Source of the DNA: Pontibacter anaerobius
GTDB taxonomy: Bacteria; Bacteroidota; Bacteroidia; Cytophagales; Hymenobacteraceae
Length of the DNA stretch: 64,000 nucleotides
Assembly: GCF_026241195.1 (NCBI RefSeq)
Contig: NZ_JAPFQO010000004.1
Coordinates: 62,001-126,000, forward strand
Direction: 5' to 3'
Shown here piece after piece: positions 17,191-25,843 of the stretch (position 1 is its first letter; every line of letters starts with the position of its first letter). Both the position numbers and the translations under genes were made by a program. Below the pieces are notes generated by a model. The model was not told the origin of the DNA, ran no database searches, and saw only the letters and a program-made list of their open reading frames with translations.

Positions 17191-19893
17191 TTAAATTTCT
17201 GCCTTCATGCGGGTGCGCTCTATGCCGTAGCTCAGAATGCGGTCAATGAAGTCGTATGGTTTATAGCCGTTGATGGCGGTCTGATGGAAGATGCAGGTAG
17301 CCGGCGTCATGCCTGGTAGCGAGTTCACCTCAATAATGATGGTCTCCACCTCGTCGTTCTCCAGCACGCGCACAAAGGCGTCGATACGGGCATAGCCCTC
17401 TATGTTCAAAATCTGAGCCACGTGCTTCAGGTCTTCCTTCACCTTGTCCGAGATCTTCTGGCGGCGCTCCGAGTCTGCAGCATAGCGGGCAGGCGTGATG
17501 TTCTGCCCCTCACCGGCCAGGAACTTCTCCTCCAGACTCAGCACCTCTCCCTCGGCCAAAGCCTCCGAGGCCTCAAACACCTCGTAATTCACGGTTCCGT
17601 CCGGGCTATACTTTGTCAGCAAACCGCCGGTAATCTCCAGGAAGTGCTTCGCGCCATTTCTGCTGATGAGCGTCTCCACCAGGAAGCCGGCCTTGTTCGG
17701 GAACTCCTCCTTAAAGCCCAGCGACAAGGTACGGGCACAGTCCGTGTCCAGCTCCTCCATCTCCCGGAAGATGAGCGTAGAGAAGGCATCCAGCTCCTGG
17801 CGGTTCTTAATCTTCTTCACCGCAGAGCTACAGCCGTCGTCGGCAGGCTTGGCGATGAACGGGTAATGGAACTCGGCCTCCAGGCTCTGATAAAAAGCCT
17901 CCTTATCACGCAACCAATCTTCCTTCATTGCCATTTTGTGGTGTGCTACCAGCACGCCGTGTTTGGCCAGAATTTCGTTAGTTTCATACTTGTTGATGGT
18001 GATCTGCGACGAGCGGATGCCGGAACCGTTGTACGGGATGTGCAGCTTCTCCAGTTCCTGCTGCAGCGCCCCATCCTCTCCCGGACGGCCGTGCAGGGCA
18101 ATGAAAACCACGTCCACCAGGTTTTTCAGCTGATCGTAGGTGATGCGCTGCGGGTCCTGCAGGCTGCGGCCCGTATACTTTTTCGTTATACTTGATGCCT
18201 CTTCTGTAATCTGGGCCAGCACCGGGTGCGGCTTCCCGCCCTGCTCAAAGTATAGCACCTTCTCCTTGATGTCGTCGGCGTTATCCTTCAGCATGATGTT
18301 GATCGGAATCGAGTACAAACGGTGAGCCTCGTTGCTTCCGGTCAGGAAGATGGGCAGCGGCTCATACTTTATAGAAGACGACAGCTTCTCGTAAATATTG
18401 CGTCCGGACTCCACCGAAATGTGGCGCTCGGAAGAATACCCACCCATGATCACCCCCACCCGGATTTTCTCCTGGCGGTGCGCCTGCTCGTCTTTTATAC
18501 TTTTATCCAGCTGCTGCAGCAGTCGCGTCAGCTTCACGGTATCCTTACCGGTCTTCAGGCGCTCTGCCACCGAGGTGCGGATAATGTAAGTCAGGAACTG
18601 CGACGGGTTCAGCCCGATCTCAGCGGCTTGGTGGAAGAAGAACGACGACGGCAGCATGCCCGAGGTCGTGTTCGGGTCGTTCAGGAAAATATCGCCGTTA
18701 TCAGTGATAAAGCCATCCAGACGGGCATACACGTTAAAGCCAAAGGCCTTAAAGAGTCTGCTGGTAGCTTGCCTTATACTTTGGATCTGCTCTGTTGGCA
18801 GGTTGATCGGCGTGATCTTGCGGCTCAGGCCCGGCAGGTACTTGGAGCGGTAATCGAACACCTCGCTGCCTTTCACAATCTCGGTTGGAGGCAACGCGAT
18901 CGGCTGTCCCTGCTCATCCTGCACCACAATGCAGGAGAACTCCTTGCCCTGGATAAATGCCTCCACCAGCACCTGCTGCTCGTGCTCCACGTTGGAGAGC
19001 GTGATGCTATCGGTAGCCGTTGTGCTGAAAGTATGGTTGATGTGGTTAAAAAGCTCCTCCGGGTGGTAGATGATCTGGCCATCCTCTAAAACCACCGGCA
19101 TGCCAATGCCCTCGCGGATATCCACCAACTGCTTCATGCTCATCAGCTGCTTCTCCTCGCCCATCACCAGCCAGTGGCTCTTGTAAATGGTTTTGGTGAA
19201 GAAGCTGCGCTCCACGCCGGCCTCAAACGCATTAAAATCATCTTCCTTGATAATGGAAACACCGATAGAAGACCCTTGGTGCGGCGCTTTGAGTACTAGC
19301 GGCAGGTTCAGGTCGGCCTTCAGTTGCTCGAATATCTGACGACGGTTTTGCTTGTCGCTCCAGTGAGCGTACTGTATGGTTCTGTAATCCGGAGTCGGGA
19401 AGCCATGCTGCTTGAGCATCTCTTTCTGCGCCGCCTTGTCGATACCGATGGCTGATGGAAGTATGCCCGAGCCTGAATACGGGATATGGTACCACTCCAG
19501 CAAGCCCTGTATGCTGCCATCCTCGCCGTAGGGGCCGTGCAGTGCCAGGAAAGCAAAGTCAAAGTGCTGCTTGAACTCGGTTGGTTGCAGGCGCTTGCCT
19601 GCTTTGGCGATGATCTTATCCTGCTCCTCGATGCTCAGTTCGCCCAGCGACTCCAGGTAAATTTGCAGGCCGTGCTCACTCTCCGGCAGCGCCTCCACCG
19701 GCGGATAAAAATCGCGGATAGTGCCTTTGTAAATAAACTGCCAGTCGAGCAGAATGAAATTGCCCAGGCTGTCCACAAACACAGGAACGGCCTCGAAAAG
19801 AGACTTGTCTAAATTATCGTATACCGTACGGCCACCAGCAAACGAGATCTCACGCTCGCGCGATGGGCCACCGAAAATGATTCCTACTTTCAT
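17191..19893 (-). CDS. ddl: Tandem D-alanine--D-alanine ligase (two Ddl domains fused)
   Basis: The 900 residues are two full D-Ala-D-Ala ligases joined head to tail (about 1-460 and 475-900). Each half has a Rossmann-like start (IIFGGPSREREIS and VIMGGYSSERHIS), the HGxxGEDG substrate loop (HGPYGEDG and HGRPGEDG) and an ATP-grasp core. The second half keeps the canonical metal-binding EVNSLPGMT, while the first half has DPNTTSGML at the same place: Glu becomes Asp and Pro becomes Ser. The first half may therefore be slower, altered in substrate, or regulatory. A normal Ddl is about 300-370 residues. It heads the minus-strand run with the PASTA gene and acts in the cytoplasm in peptidoglycan precursor synthesis. 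Confidence 0.88.
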   Translation of the reverse strand: MKVGIIFGGPSREREISFAGGRTVYDNLDKSLFEAVPVFVDSLGNFILLDWQFIYKGTIRDFYPPVEALPESEHGLQIYLESLGELSIEEQDKIIAKAGKRLQPTEFKQHFDFAFLALHGPYGEDGSIQGLLEWYHIPYSGSGILPSAIGIDKAAQKEMLKQHGFPTPDYRTIQYAHWSDKQNRRQIFEQLKADLNLPLVLKAPHQGSSIGVSIIKEDDFNAFEAGVERSFFTKTIYKSHWLVMGEEKQLMSMKQLVDIREGIGMPVVLEDGQIIYHPEELFNHINHTFSTTATDSITLSNVEHEQQVLVEAFIQGKEFSCIVVQDEQGQPIALPPTEIVKGSEVFDYRSKYLPGLSRKITPINLPTEQIQSIRQATSRLFKAFGFNVYARLDGFITDNGDIFLNDPNTTSGMLPSSFFFHQAAEIGLNPSQFLTYIIRTSVAERLKTGKDTVKLTRLLQQLDKSIKDEQAHRQEKIRVGVIMGGYSSERHISVESGRNIYEKLSSSIKYEPLPIFLTGSNEAHRLYSIPINIMLKDNADDIKEKVLYFEQGGKPHPVLAQITEEASSITKKYTGRSLQDPQRITYDQLKNLVDVVFIALHGRPGEDGALQQELEKLHIPYNGSGIRSSQITINKYETNEILAKHGVLVAHHKMAMKEDWLRDKEAFYQSLEAEFHYPFIAKPADDGCSSAVKKIKNRQELDAFSTLIFREMEELDTDCARTLSLGFKEEFPNKAGFLVETLISRNGAKHFLEITGGLLTKYSPDGTVNYEVFEASEALAEGEVLSLEEKFLAGEGQNITPARYAADSERRQKISDKVKEDLKHVAQILNIEGYARIDAFVRVLENDEVETIIIEVNSLPGMTPATCIFHQTAINGYKPYDFIDRILSYGIERTRMKAEI

Positions 19894-20249
19894 TGAAGCA
19901 AAGGTAATAAATGAGGGGCTTAAGTTAATTAGAATTTAGGAGCTTAAAAACGCAGCCCGGCTATACTTTCACTTGCAACACAATTGCAAAGCCAAAAGAG
20001 TTGCATAATGAGGATGGAATTATACTTTAGCTAGAGCTTTAGTCTATTTGTCAGAATCTTGATTTGCAGGGTAAGTTGTTGGAAAGGGTTGTTCAGCAAC
20101 ACGCTGTTTATTTCTGGCGCGCGTCTCCCGGCTCCTGTCCTACCAATGATGTGAAGTCTCCGACTTCACTGAGGCCGGAGGCATCAGGTTGGGTTCTGCA
20201 GGTGATTAACCTTGCACTTACAGGAAGTTAAGAGTTTAGAGCTGGGAAT
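19894..20249. other. Intergenic spacer upstream of ddl, with one hairpin
   Basis: No gene is supported in these 356 bp. They contain the ddl promoter region, two TATACTT motifs (near 19962 and 20020) and a small hairpin (arms 20151-20158 and 20162-20169, GTGAAGTC/GACTTCAC) similar in style to the hairpins of the repeat element that follows. Confidence 0.6.
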
Positions 20250-20960
20250 GATGAACCCACCCCTAACCCCTCCGAGGTGGGGAATTACAGTAAACGATTA
20301 TCCAACCACCCCTGCCCCTCAGAGCTACGCTCGCTACCTTCGAACTCACGTTCTCGGTAGTCCAAGGAGGGGAGTTTCACCTCTCCCCAACCCTCTCCTT
20401 TTCTCGAGGGCCCCTACCCCCAGAACAGGAGAGGGTGCCCAGCTCAAGCTCTTTCAGCGGCGGCTATTGAATATGATCCCAGTCTTTGGGTTGAGCGCCT
20501 TGTGAGATCCGGTGCCGCGCGAGCGGCAGCGCCCTGGCGCAGGAGGGAACACCGCGCGATGCCCGAAGACGAGCCCTCCCGGGCTGGAGGGAGCCAAGGT
20601 CGGAGATGCAACTGTAGGTATGTAAGACTGAGGATCAGCAGCAGCTAGCAAGAATAACTTGTTTCAAGCTAAAGGAAGCAGCGGCTAAAGTATAGACAAG
20701 TATAAAGTATAGCCAAAGTAAAAGTATGGCTTTAGAAGCCAGTTGAGTTACAAACTCAACTTCATTATAAGACACAAGTCTGGAGACTTGCGCTAGAGGG
20801 GCTTTGTGATGCAGGGAAGAAACGGCAAAAACAGCTTGCTTCAAGTATGAAGGAAGTAGCTTTTATGCAAGTATAAAGCTTACCTTACGCGGACTAGGAA
20901 ATCCGCGGCAGAGAGGTTCCGGACTAGGATATCCGGAACAGCGGGAGGGCCAGTATAGTC
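20250..20960 (+). repeat. Modular hairpin-rich intergenic repeat, copy A
   Basis: This segment matches two other places in the window (33647-34192, inverted, and 41722-42325). Modules in order: a C/G-rich block with CTCTCCTTTTCTCGAGGGCC (from 20394), a block from GATCCCAGTCTTT (20475) to TAAGACTGAGGAT (20635), the hairpins GGCTT-tag-AAGCC (20728-20740), GTTGAGTT-aca-AACTCAAC and CAAGTCT-gg-AGACTTG (20774-20789), then GCGGA...TCCGC and TTCCGGA...TCCGGAA (20888-20938). Short ORFs in it keep different frames between copies, so it is not coding. The last two groups of hairpins are in the opposite order to copies B and C. Confidence 0.8.
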
Positions 20961-21133
20961 TAAGTACCAAGTATAACTACCTCACTCAAAACCCACTAAA
21001 ACCAGAAAAGCCACTGGCTAGTGGCGCAGCGGCTAATCTTCCTTTGGCTATTCGTTTATAAGTTGATATACTTTGGCAATGTGGTTCTATAACGCACCTT
21101 ACTCAAGATCTATTGTCTTATGTTATTTATACA

Positions 21134-22717
21134 TTAAAATGGCGGTTCCTCATCGAAGCTAGAAGTAGGGAAACCTCCCCCGCTGCCGCCATCGTTCATG
21201 CGGCTACCTAAGCGTATGGCGCCCGGTGTTTCTGTATCAAAGGTACTGTTTGGCAGCGCATTAAAGCCACCCATACCATCACCTCCGCCGAAATCATCAT
21301 CCAGGTTGGTAAACTTAGTGTACTTTCCGATAAATTTCAACTGCACGTTCTCCAGCGAGCCGTTACGGTGCTTGGCAATGATCACCTCTCCCACGCCTGC
21401 CGTCGGGTTGCCCATCTCGTCTTCGGTGATGCCGTAATACTCCGGACGGTACAGGAAGCACACCATGTCGGCATCCTGCTCTATCGAACCGGATTCACGA
21501 AGGTCAGATAGCTGCGGGCGTTTGTCGCCGCCACGGGTCTCCACGGCACGGCTCAACTGCGACAGCGCAATAACCGGCACGTTCAGTTCCTTCGCCAGCA
21601 TCTTCAGGGCTCGTGAAATGGAGGCAATCTCCTGTTCACGGTTACCGCCACCCTTGCCGTCCGCATTACCGCTCATCAGCTGCAGATAGTCAATAATGAT
21701 CATCTGGATGTCGTACTGCGCCTTGAGACGGCGGCACTTAGTACGCAACTCACGGATGGAAAGTCCTGGGGTATCATCAATAAAGATCGGCGCCTCGGTA
21801 AGCTTTGCGATTTTATGGTTGAGCTGTGCCCACTCATACTCTTCCAGGCTGCCTTTCTTTATTTTCTCAGATTCCAGTTCTGCCTCGGATGAGATGAGAC
21901 GATTCACCAGCTGCAGCGAGGACATCTCCAGCGAGAATATCGCCACACCTTTGCCAAAGTCCACAGCGGCGTTGCGCATCACCGAAAGCACGAAGGCCGT
22001 TTTACCCATCGCAGGACGGGCGGCAAGTATAACCAGGTCAGATTTCTGCCAGCCGGACGTAACGCGGTCCAGCGCCGTCAGGCCAGTAGGCACACCGGTC
22101 AGACCGTCAGACTGCTTGCGCTTCTCCTCCAGTTCCTTGATGGCTTGGTGCATGAGCGATCGCATGTCGTCGAAGTTCTTGCGGATGTTGGATTCCGATA
22201 CCTCGTACAGCTTTGCCTCGGTCTTGTCGAGCAGCTCGAAAACGTCGGTGGTATCCTCGAAGGCGCTGGAAAGCACCTCGGATGAAATAGAAATGAGATC
22301 GCGCTTGATGGAGTTCTCCGTGATGATACGGGCGTGGTACTCGATGTTGGCGGCGGAGTTTACGCGTGTGGTCAGCTGCGTTACATAGTAAGCGCCCCCG
22401 GCCAGCTCCAGCTCCCCGTGCTCCCGCAGTTCCTGCGTCACTGTCAGGATATCGATTGGCTCCGATTTATCGAACAGGGCCAGAATTGCCTTAAAAATAC
22501 GCTGATGCGCCTCTTTGTAAAAACTCTGCGGACGCAGAATATCAATTACGTTCGTAAGCGCGTCTTTCTCCAGCATCAGAGCGCCTAACACGGCCTCTTC
22601 CAAATCAAGTGCCTGTGGCGGCTTCTTGCCTAGCTCCGAAATAACGGGGGCTTTTTTCTGCCATCCGTTGCGGTTGCCTGCTGGCCGCACATTCATTTTC
22701 ATCTCCTCCATAAGCAC
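21134..22717 (-). CDS. dnaB: Replicative DNA helicase DnaB
   Basis: The 527 residues have the DnaB N-terminal helicase-collar domain (about 35-140), a linker helix and the RecA-like hexameric motor with Walker A RPAMGKTA near 233-240, Walker B MIIIDYLQLM, and the H4 arginine-finger region LSQLSRAVETR. Length is as expected for Bacteroidota and there is no intein. The C-terminal 60 residues are Gly- and Asp-rich and disordered-looking. The start could be the ATG at 22717 or the third ATG at 22699. It diverges from mpl across a spacer with three DnaA-box-like sites, so its expression could be tied to DnaA. Confidence 0.97.
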   Translation of the reverse strand: MLMEEMKMNVRPAGNRNGWQKKAPVISELGKKPPQALDLEEAVLGALMLEKDALTNVIDILRPQSFYKEAHQRIFKAILALFDKSEPIDILTVTQELREHGELELAGGAYYVTQLTTRVNSAANIEYHARIITENSIKRDLISISSEVLSSAFEDTTDVFELLDKTEAKLYEVSESNIRKNFDDMRSLMHQAIKELEEKRKQSDGLTGVPTGLTALDRVTSGWQKSDLVILAARPAMGKTAFVLSVMRNAAVDFGKGVAIFSLEMSSLQLVNRLISSEAELESEKIKKGSLEEYEWAQLNHKIAKLTEAPIFIDDTPGLSIRELRTKCRRLKAQYDIQMIIIDYLQLMSGNADGKGGGNREQEIASISRALKMLAKELNVPVIALSQLSRAVETRGGDKRPQLSDLRESGSIEQDADMVCFLYRPEYYGITEDEMGNPTAGVGEVIIAKHRNGSLENVQLKFIGKYTKFTNLDDDFGGGDGMGGFNALPNSTFDTETPGAIRLGSRMNDGGSGGGFPTSSFDEEPPF

Positions 22718-22809
22718 AAAGATATATCCTTATATATCCCGCGCCCGAAAAATGTTCGTAAAAATTGCCAACCGGCCTTTCAACACAAACACGGCCAGCT
22801 TTGCACAGG

Positions 22810-22849
22810 ATATCCACACCAATATACACATATCCACAAAGTATCCACA
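22810..22849 (+). promoter_or_regulatory. Cluster of three DnaA-box-like sites
   Basis: TATCCACA occurs three times, as ATATCCACA (22810-22818), ATATCCACA (22830-22838) and GTATCCACA (22841-22849). Each differs from the DnaA consensus TTATCCACA only in the first base. All three point the same way and the sequence after them is AT-rich. This may be a DnaA-regulated promoter or an origin-associated cluster. Confidence 0.5.
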
Positions 22850-22887
22850 TATTAACGTATAGCTATTTTAAATTAGCTAAGTACTTA

Positions 22888-22895
22888 TAACTTTG
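22888..22895 (+). promoter_or_regulatory. -7 promoter box for the mpl operon
   Basis: TAACTTTG fits the Bacteroidota -7 consensus TAnnTTTG and lies 29 bp before the ATG of the ligase gene. The -33 element is not clear. Confidence 0.5.
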
Positions 22896-22923
22896 TCTGA
22901 TTGAGTATACCAAAGAGTTGCAT

Positions 22924-24309
22924 ATGGAGAAGAAGGATTTTCAGTACATACATCTTATTGCCATGGGCGGTAGCATCATGCACAACCTGGCGCTGGCTCT
23001 GCACGATAAGGGCCTGATAGTGACGGGTTCGGATGATGAGATTTACGAGCCAGCCAGAAGCCGCCTGGCCGCCGCTGGCATTCTGCCGGAGCAGGAAGGC
23101 TGGTTTCCGGAGAAACTGGACACCAAACCGGACGCGGTTATACTTGGCATGCACGCCCGCCCCGACAACCCGGAGCTGAAGCGTGCGCAGGAGCTGAACA
23201 TCTCGATCTACTCTTTCCCGGAGTTTATTTACGAGCAGAGCCGCGACAAGCAGCGCGTGGTGATTGGCGGCAGCCACGGCAAAACCACCATCACAAGTAT
23301 GATCATGCACGTGCTCCAGCACCTGGGCCGCAAATTCGACTATGCCGTGGGCGCGCAATTGGAAGGGTTTGACCGTATGGTGAAGTTGTCGGACGATGCG
23401 CCGGTGATTATTATTGAGGGCGATGAGTACCTTTCTGACCCGATCAAGCGAATCCCGAAATTCCACCTGTACTACCACCACATTGCCGTGATCAGCGGCA
23501 TCAGCTGGGATCACATCAATGTGTTCCCGGACCCGGACATATACCGCGACCAGTTCCGCATTTTTGCTGAGATGACGCCAAAGGCCGGAACGCTGATCTA
23601 CAACCAGGACGACGAGCAGGTGCAACTGGTGAGCGTGCCACGCAACCCGGCCGACATCTCCTACATCGGTTACGGCGTGCACGAGCATAGCATCCGCAAC
23701 GGCAAAACCATCCTGCACACCAAGAAAGAAGGTGATGTGGAGGTGCAGCTGTTCGGGGAGCACAACCTGCGCAACCTGAACGCGGCCAAGGAAGTGTGCA
23801 AAAAGATCGGCGTGAAAGCCCACGATTTTTACGAGGCCATGAAAACCTTTAAAGGAGCGGCCAAACGCATGCAGAAATTGGGTGAGTCGGCTACGGCCAA
23901 CATTTACCGCGATTTTGCCCATGCCCCATCCAAGGTAAAAGCTAGCACGGAGGCCGTGAAGAAACAGTTTCCGCAGCGTGAGCTGGTGGCGGTGCTGGAG
24001 CTCCATACCTTCAGCAGCCTCAACAAGAAGTTCATACCGCAGTATGCCGGAGCCCTGGACCTGGCTGATGAGCCGATCGTGTTCTTCAGCCCGAAAACCC
24101 TGGAGCACAAGCGCATGGAAATGCTGACAGAGCAGGAACTGAAAGACGCTTTCAGAAACCCTAACTTGAAAGTATACACCGACTCGGAGGCACTGCAGCA
24201 GCACCTGCTGGAGCACAACTGGCAGAACGCCAACCTGCTGCTGATGAGCTCAGGCACCTATAACAACATTAACCTGGAGGCGCTAACGCAGGCGGTTCTG
24301 AAAGCATAA
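22924..24309 (+). CDS. mpl: Mur ligase family, UDP-MurNAc tripeptide ligase (Mpl-like)
   Basis: With the ATG at 22924 the product is 461 residues with the three Mur-ligase domains: an N-terminal UDP-binding domain opening with IHLIAMGGSIMHNLA, the ATPase with P-loop GGSHGKTT near 117, and a C-terminal domain. The metal/ATP signature EGDEYLSD and SGISWDHINVF agree with Mpl, which recycles L-Ala-gamma-D-Glu-mesoDAP onto UDP-MurNAc, better than with MurC (which is longer in the C-terminal domain and opens with GxGGxGM). Bacteroidota genes of this kind are often just called peptidoglycan synthetase. Only 6 bp separate it from the exonuclease gene. Confidence 0.8.
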   Translation: MEKKDFQYIHLIAMGGSIMHNLALALHDKGLIVTGSDDEIYEPARSRLAAAGILPEQEGWFPEKLDTKPDAVILGMHARPDNPELKRAQELNISIYSFPEFIYEQSRDKQRVVIGGSHGKTTITSMIMHVLQHLGRKFDYAVGAQLEGFDRMVKLSDDAPVIIIEGDEYLSDPIKRIPKFHLYYHHIAVISGISWDHINVFPDPDIYRDQFRIFAEMTPKAGTLIYNQDDEQVQLVSVPRNPADISYIGYGVHEHSIRNGKTILHTKKEGDVEVQLFGEHNLRNLNAAKEVCKKIGVKAHDFYEAMKTFKGAAKRMQKLGESATANIYRDFAHAPSKVKASTEAVKKQFPQRELVAVLELHTFSSLNKKFIPQYAGALDLADEPIVFFSPKTLEHKRMEMLTEQELKDAFRNPNLKVYTDSEALQQHLLEHNWQNANLLLMSSGTYNNINLEALTQAVLKA

Positions 24310-24315
24310 CAACGT

Positions 24316-25122
24316 ATGAAACTACACCTCAAGCGCCCCATCGTATTCTTCGACCTCGAAACCACCGGCACCGATATTGGGAAGGACCGCATCGTGGAAC
24401 TGAGCGCTCTTAAAGTAATGCCGAACGGTGAGGAAATCCTGAAAACGCGCCGCATCAACCCCACTATTCCGATTCCGCTGGAGTCGAGCCTGATCCATAA
24501 GATCTATGACGAGGATGTGGCCGACTGCCCTACCTTTAAGCAGGTGGCCCACGACCTGAACAAGTTTCTGGAGGGCTGTGATCTGGGTGGCTACAACGTG
24601 CTGCGCTTCGATATTCCGTTGCTGGCAGAGGAGTTTCTGCGCTGCGACATTGACTTCGACATTGAGAACCGCAACATTGTGGATGCCTGCCGTATTTTCC
24701 ACCAGATGGAGCAGCGCACGCTGTCGGCGGCCTACAAGTTCTACTGTAACAAAACCCTGGACAACGCCCACAGCGCCGAGGCCGACACCGTGGCTACCTA
24801 TGAGATACTGAAAGCCCAGCTGGACCGCTACCAGGAAACGCCTTTTGAGACATCGGAAGGTACAACAGAGTACCCGGTGCAGAATGACATGGGTGCATTG
24901 CACAAGTTCACCTTCCAAAAAACCGCTGACCTGTCGGGTCGCATTGTGTACAACAACGCCGGCCAAGAGGTTTTTAACTTCGGGAAGTATAAGAATGTGC
25001 CGGTGGAGGAAGTGCTGCAGAAGGAGCCAAGCTATTACGACTGGATGATGAAAAGCGAATTCCCGCTTTTCACCAAAAAGATCCTGACGCGCATCAGGCT
25101 GCGTGGCATGCAGGTATCGTAA
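24316..25122 (+). CDS. DnaQ-like 3'-5' exonuclease with C-terminal DUF3820-like domain
   Basis: Residues 8-175 form a DEDDh exonuclease: Exo I FFDLETTG with Asp13 and Glu15, Exo II around GYNVLRFDIPLL, and Exo III NAHSAEADT with the catalytic His and Asp. The C-terminal part (about 215-265), with FNFGKYKNVPVEEVLQKEPSYYDW, resembles the small DUF3820 domain found in other exonucleases. This domain pairing is typical of a Bacteroidota repair-type exonuclease rather than the Pol III epsilon subunit proper. It is co-transcribed with mpl (6-bp gap) and ends at a 20-bp hairpin. Confidence 0.85.
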   Translation: MKLHLKRPIVFFDLETTGTDIGKDRIVELSALKVMPNGEEILKTRRINPTIPIPLESSLIHKIYDEDVADCPTFKQVAHDLNKFLEGCDLGGYNVLRFDIPLLAEEFLRCDIDFDIENRNIVDACRIFHQMEQRTLSAAYKFYCNKTLDNAHSAEADTVATYEILKAQLDRYQETPFETSEGTTEYPVQNDMGALHKFTFQKTADLSGRIVYNNAGQEVFNFGKYKNVPVEEVLQKEPSYYDWMMKSEFPLFTKKILTRIRLRGMQVS

Positions 25123-25142
25123 CTAAAGATTAAAGAGCAATA

Positions 25143-25185
25143 AAATGAGAAGGGGCAGCTAAAGTTTAGCTGCCCCTTCTCATTT
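25143..25185. terminator. 20-bp perfect bidirectional terminator
   Basis: Arms 25143-25162 and 25166-25185 pair perfectly around a 3-nt loop, between the exonuclease gene (plus) and the lipoprotein gene (minus). Confidence 0.8.
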
Positions 25186-25201
25186 AGAGTATAAATCATT
25201 C

Positions 25202-25831
25202 TTATCGATTTTTGCCATTCCGCTCACGGCTGGAGCGTACTGCCTGATCCTTCAGCAGGGTATTCCCTTCAGAGTAACGGTGCTCACAGTTATTTCCGGG
25301 AGCACGCGAGGAGCACTGGCAGCCTGTTATACGGTTACCCGAAAACGTGAAGTAACAGAAGCCACAGCCAGCGGAGGACTTACAAATATGACGGGCTCCT
25401 TTGCTGCTTAAGTACAGGCTATTGTCTGCGGCCAGGTCCAGCTCCAGCGCCATACTTCTGTAAGCGCCGTTCTGCATGCCCAAACCCACCAGGTAGTAAG
25501 CAGGCTCATCCTCCTTTGTCTCCTGCACTTTCCGGATCATCACTTTATCCACCACCGTACCATCTCCGAACTCACGGATAAAGGGCTGCATCAGCTGCTC
25601 TGTCGGCACAATGTAATCTACTGTATCAAACACGACCTGTGCCAAGAGCTTCCCGTCATAGGGTATCTCCGCCACCTCTTCAGCGTCTTCCGGGTTCACA
25701 GTACTTTCTTCCTGTATAAACTCACGGGTGGAGCAGGCCGAAGAGGCCAGAAGAAGAAAGAACAGCAGGTACAGCAACCTGCCCCTGTTCAGGGTAACGC
25801 CAAACGAGTGGCTTCTCTTGTCTGTGGTCAT
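25202..25831 (-). CDS. Lipoprotein with Cys-rich C-terminal region, unknown function
   Basis: The 209-residue product has a long basic n-region, a hydrophobic core and a lipobox (LASSAC, Cys33), so it should be a lipoprotein. I recognise no domain. The middle is a beta-rich stretch (about 60-150). The C-terminal part from about 155 holds seven Cys residues (HICKSSAGCGFCYF, then TGCQCSSR and NNCEH), which could bind metal or form disulfides. It ends in a very basic tail. It follows the M48 protease gene by 12 bp and is surely in its operon, so it may be a partner or substrate. Confidence 0.7.
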   Translation of the reverse strand: MTTDKRSHSFGVTLNRGRLLYLLFFLLLASSACSTREFIQEESTVNPEDAEEVAEIPYDGKLLAQVVFDTVDYIVPTEQLMQPFIREFGDGTVVDKVMIRKVQETKEDEPAYYLVGLGMQNGAYRSMALELDLAADNSLYLSSKGARHICKSSAGCGFCYFTFSGNRITGCQCSSRAPGNNCEHRYSEGNTLLKDQAVRSSRERNGKNR

Positions 25832-25843
25832 GTGGTAAGGTTT

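Noticed and set aside
20212-20651. Two small ORFs within repeat copy A (plus and minus)
   Set aside because: Related DNA in copies B and C is open in other frames and has indels, so the similarity is at DNA level, not protein level.
22885-24216. Long minus-strand ORF of 443 codons opposite mpl
   Set aside because: It is antisense to a complete Mur ligase with all motifs; long shadow ORFs are common at this base composition and the product has no recognisable domain.
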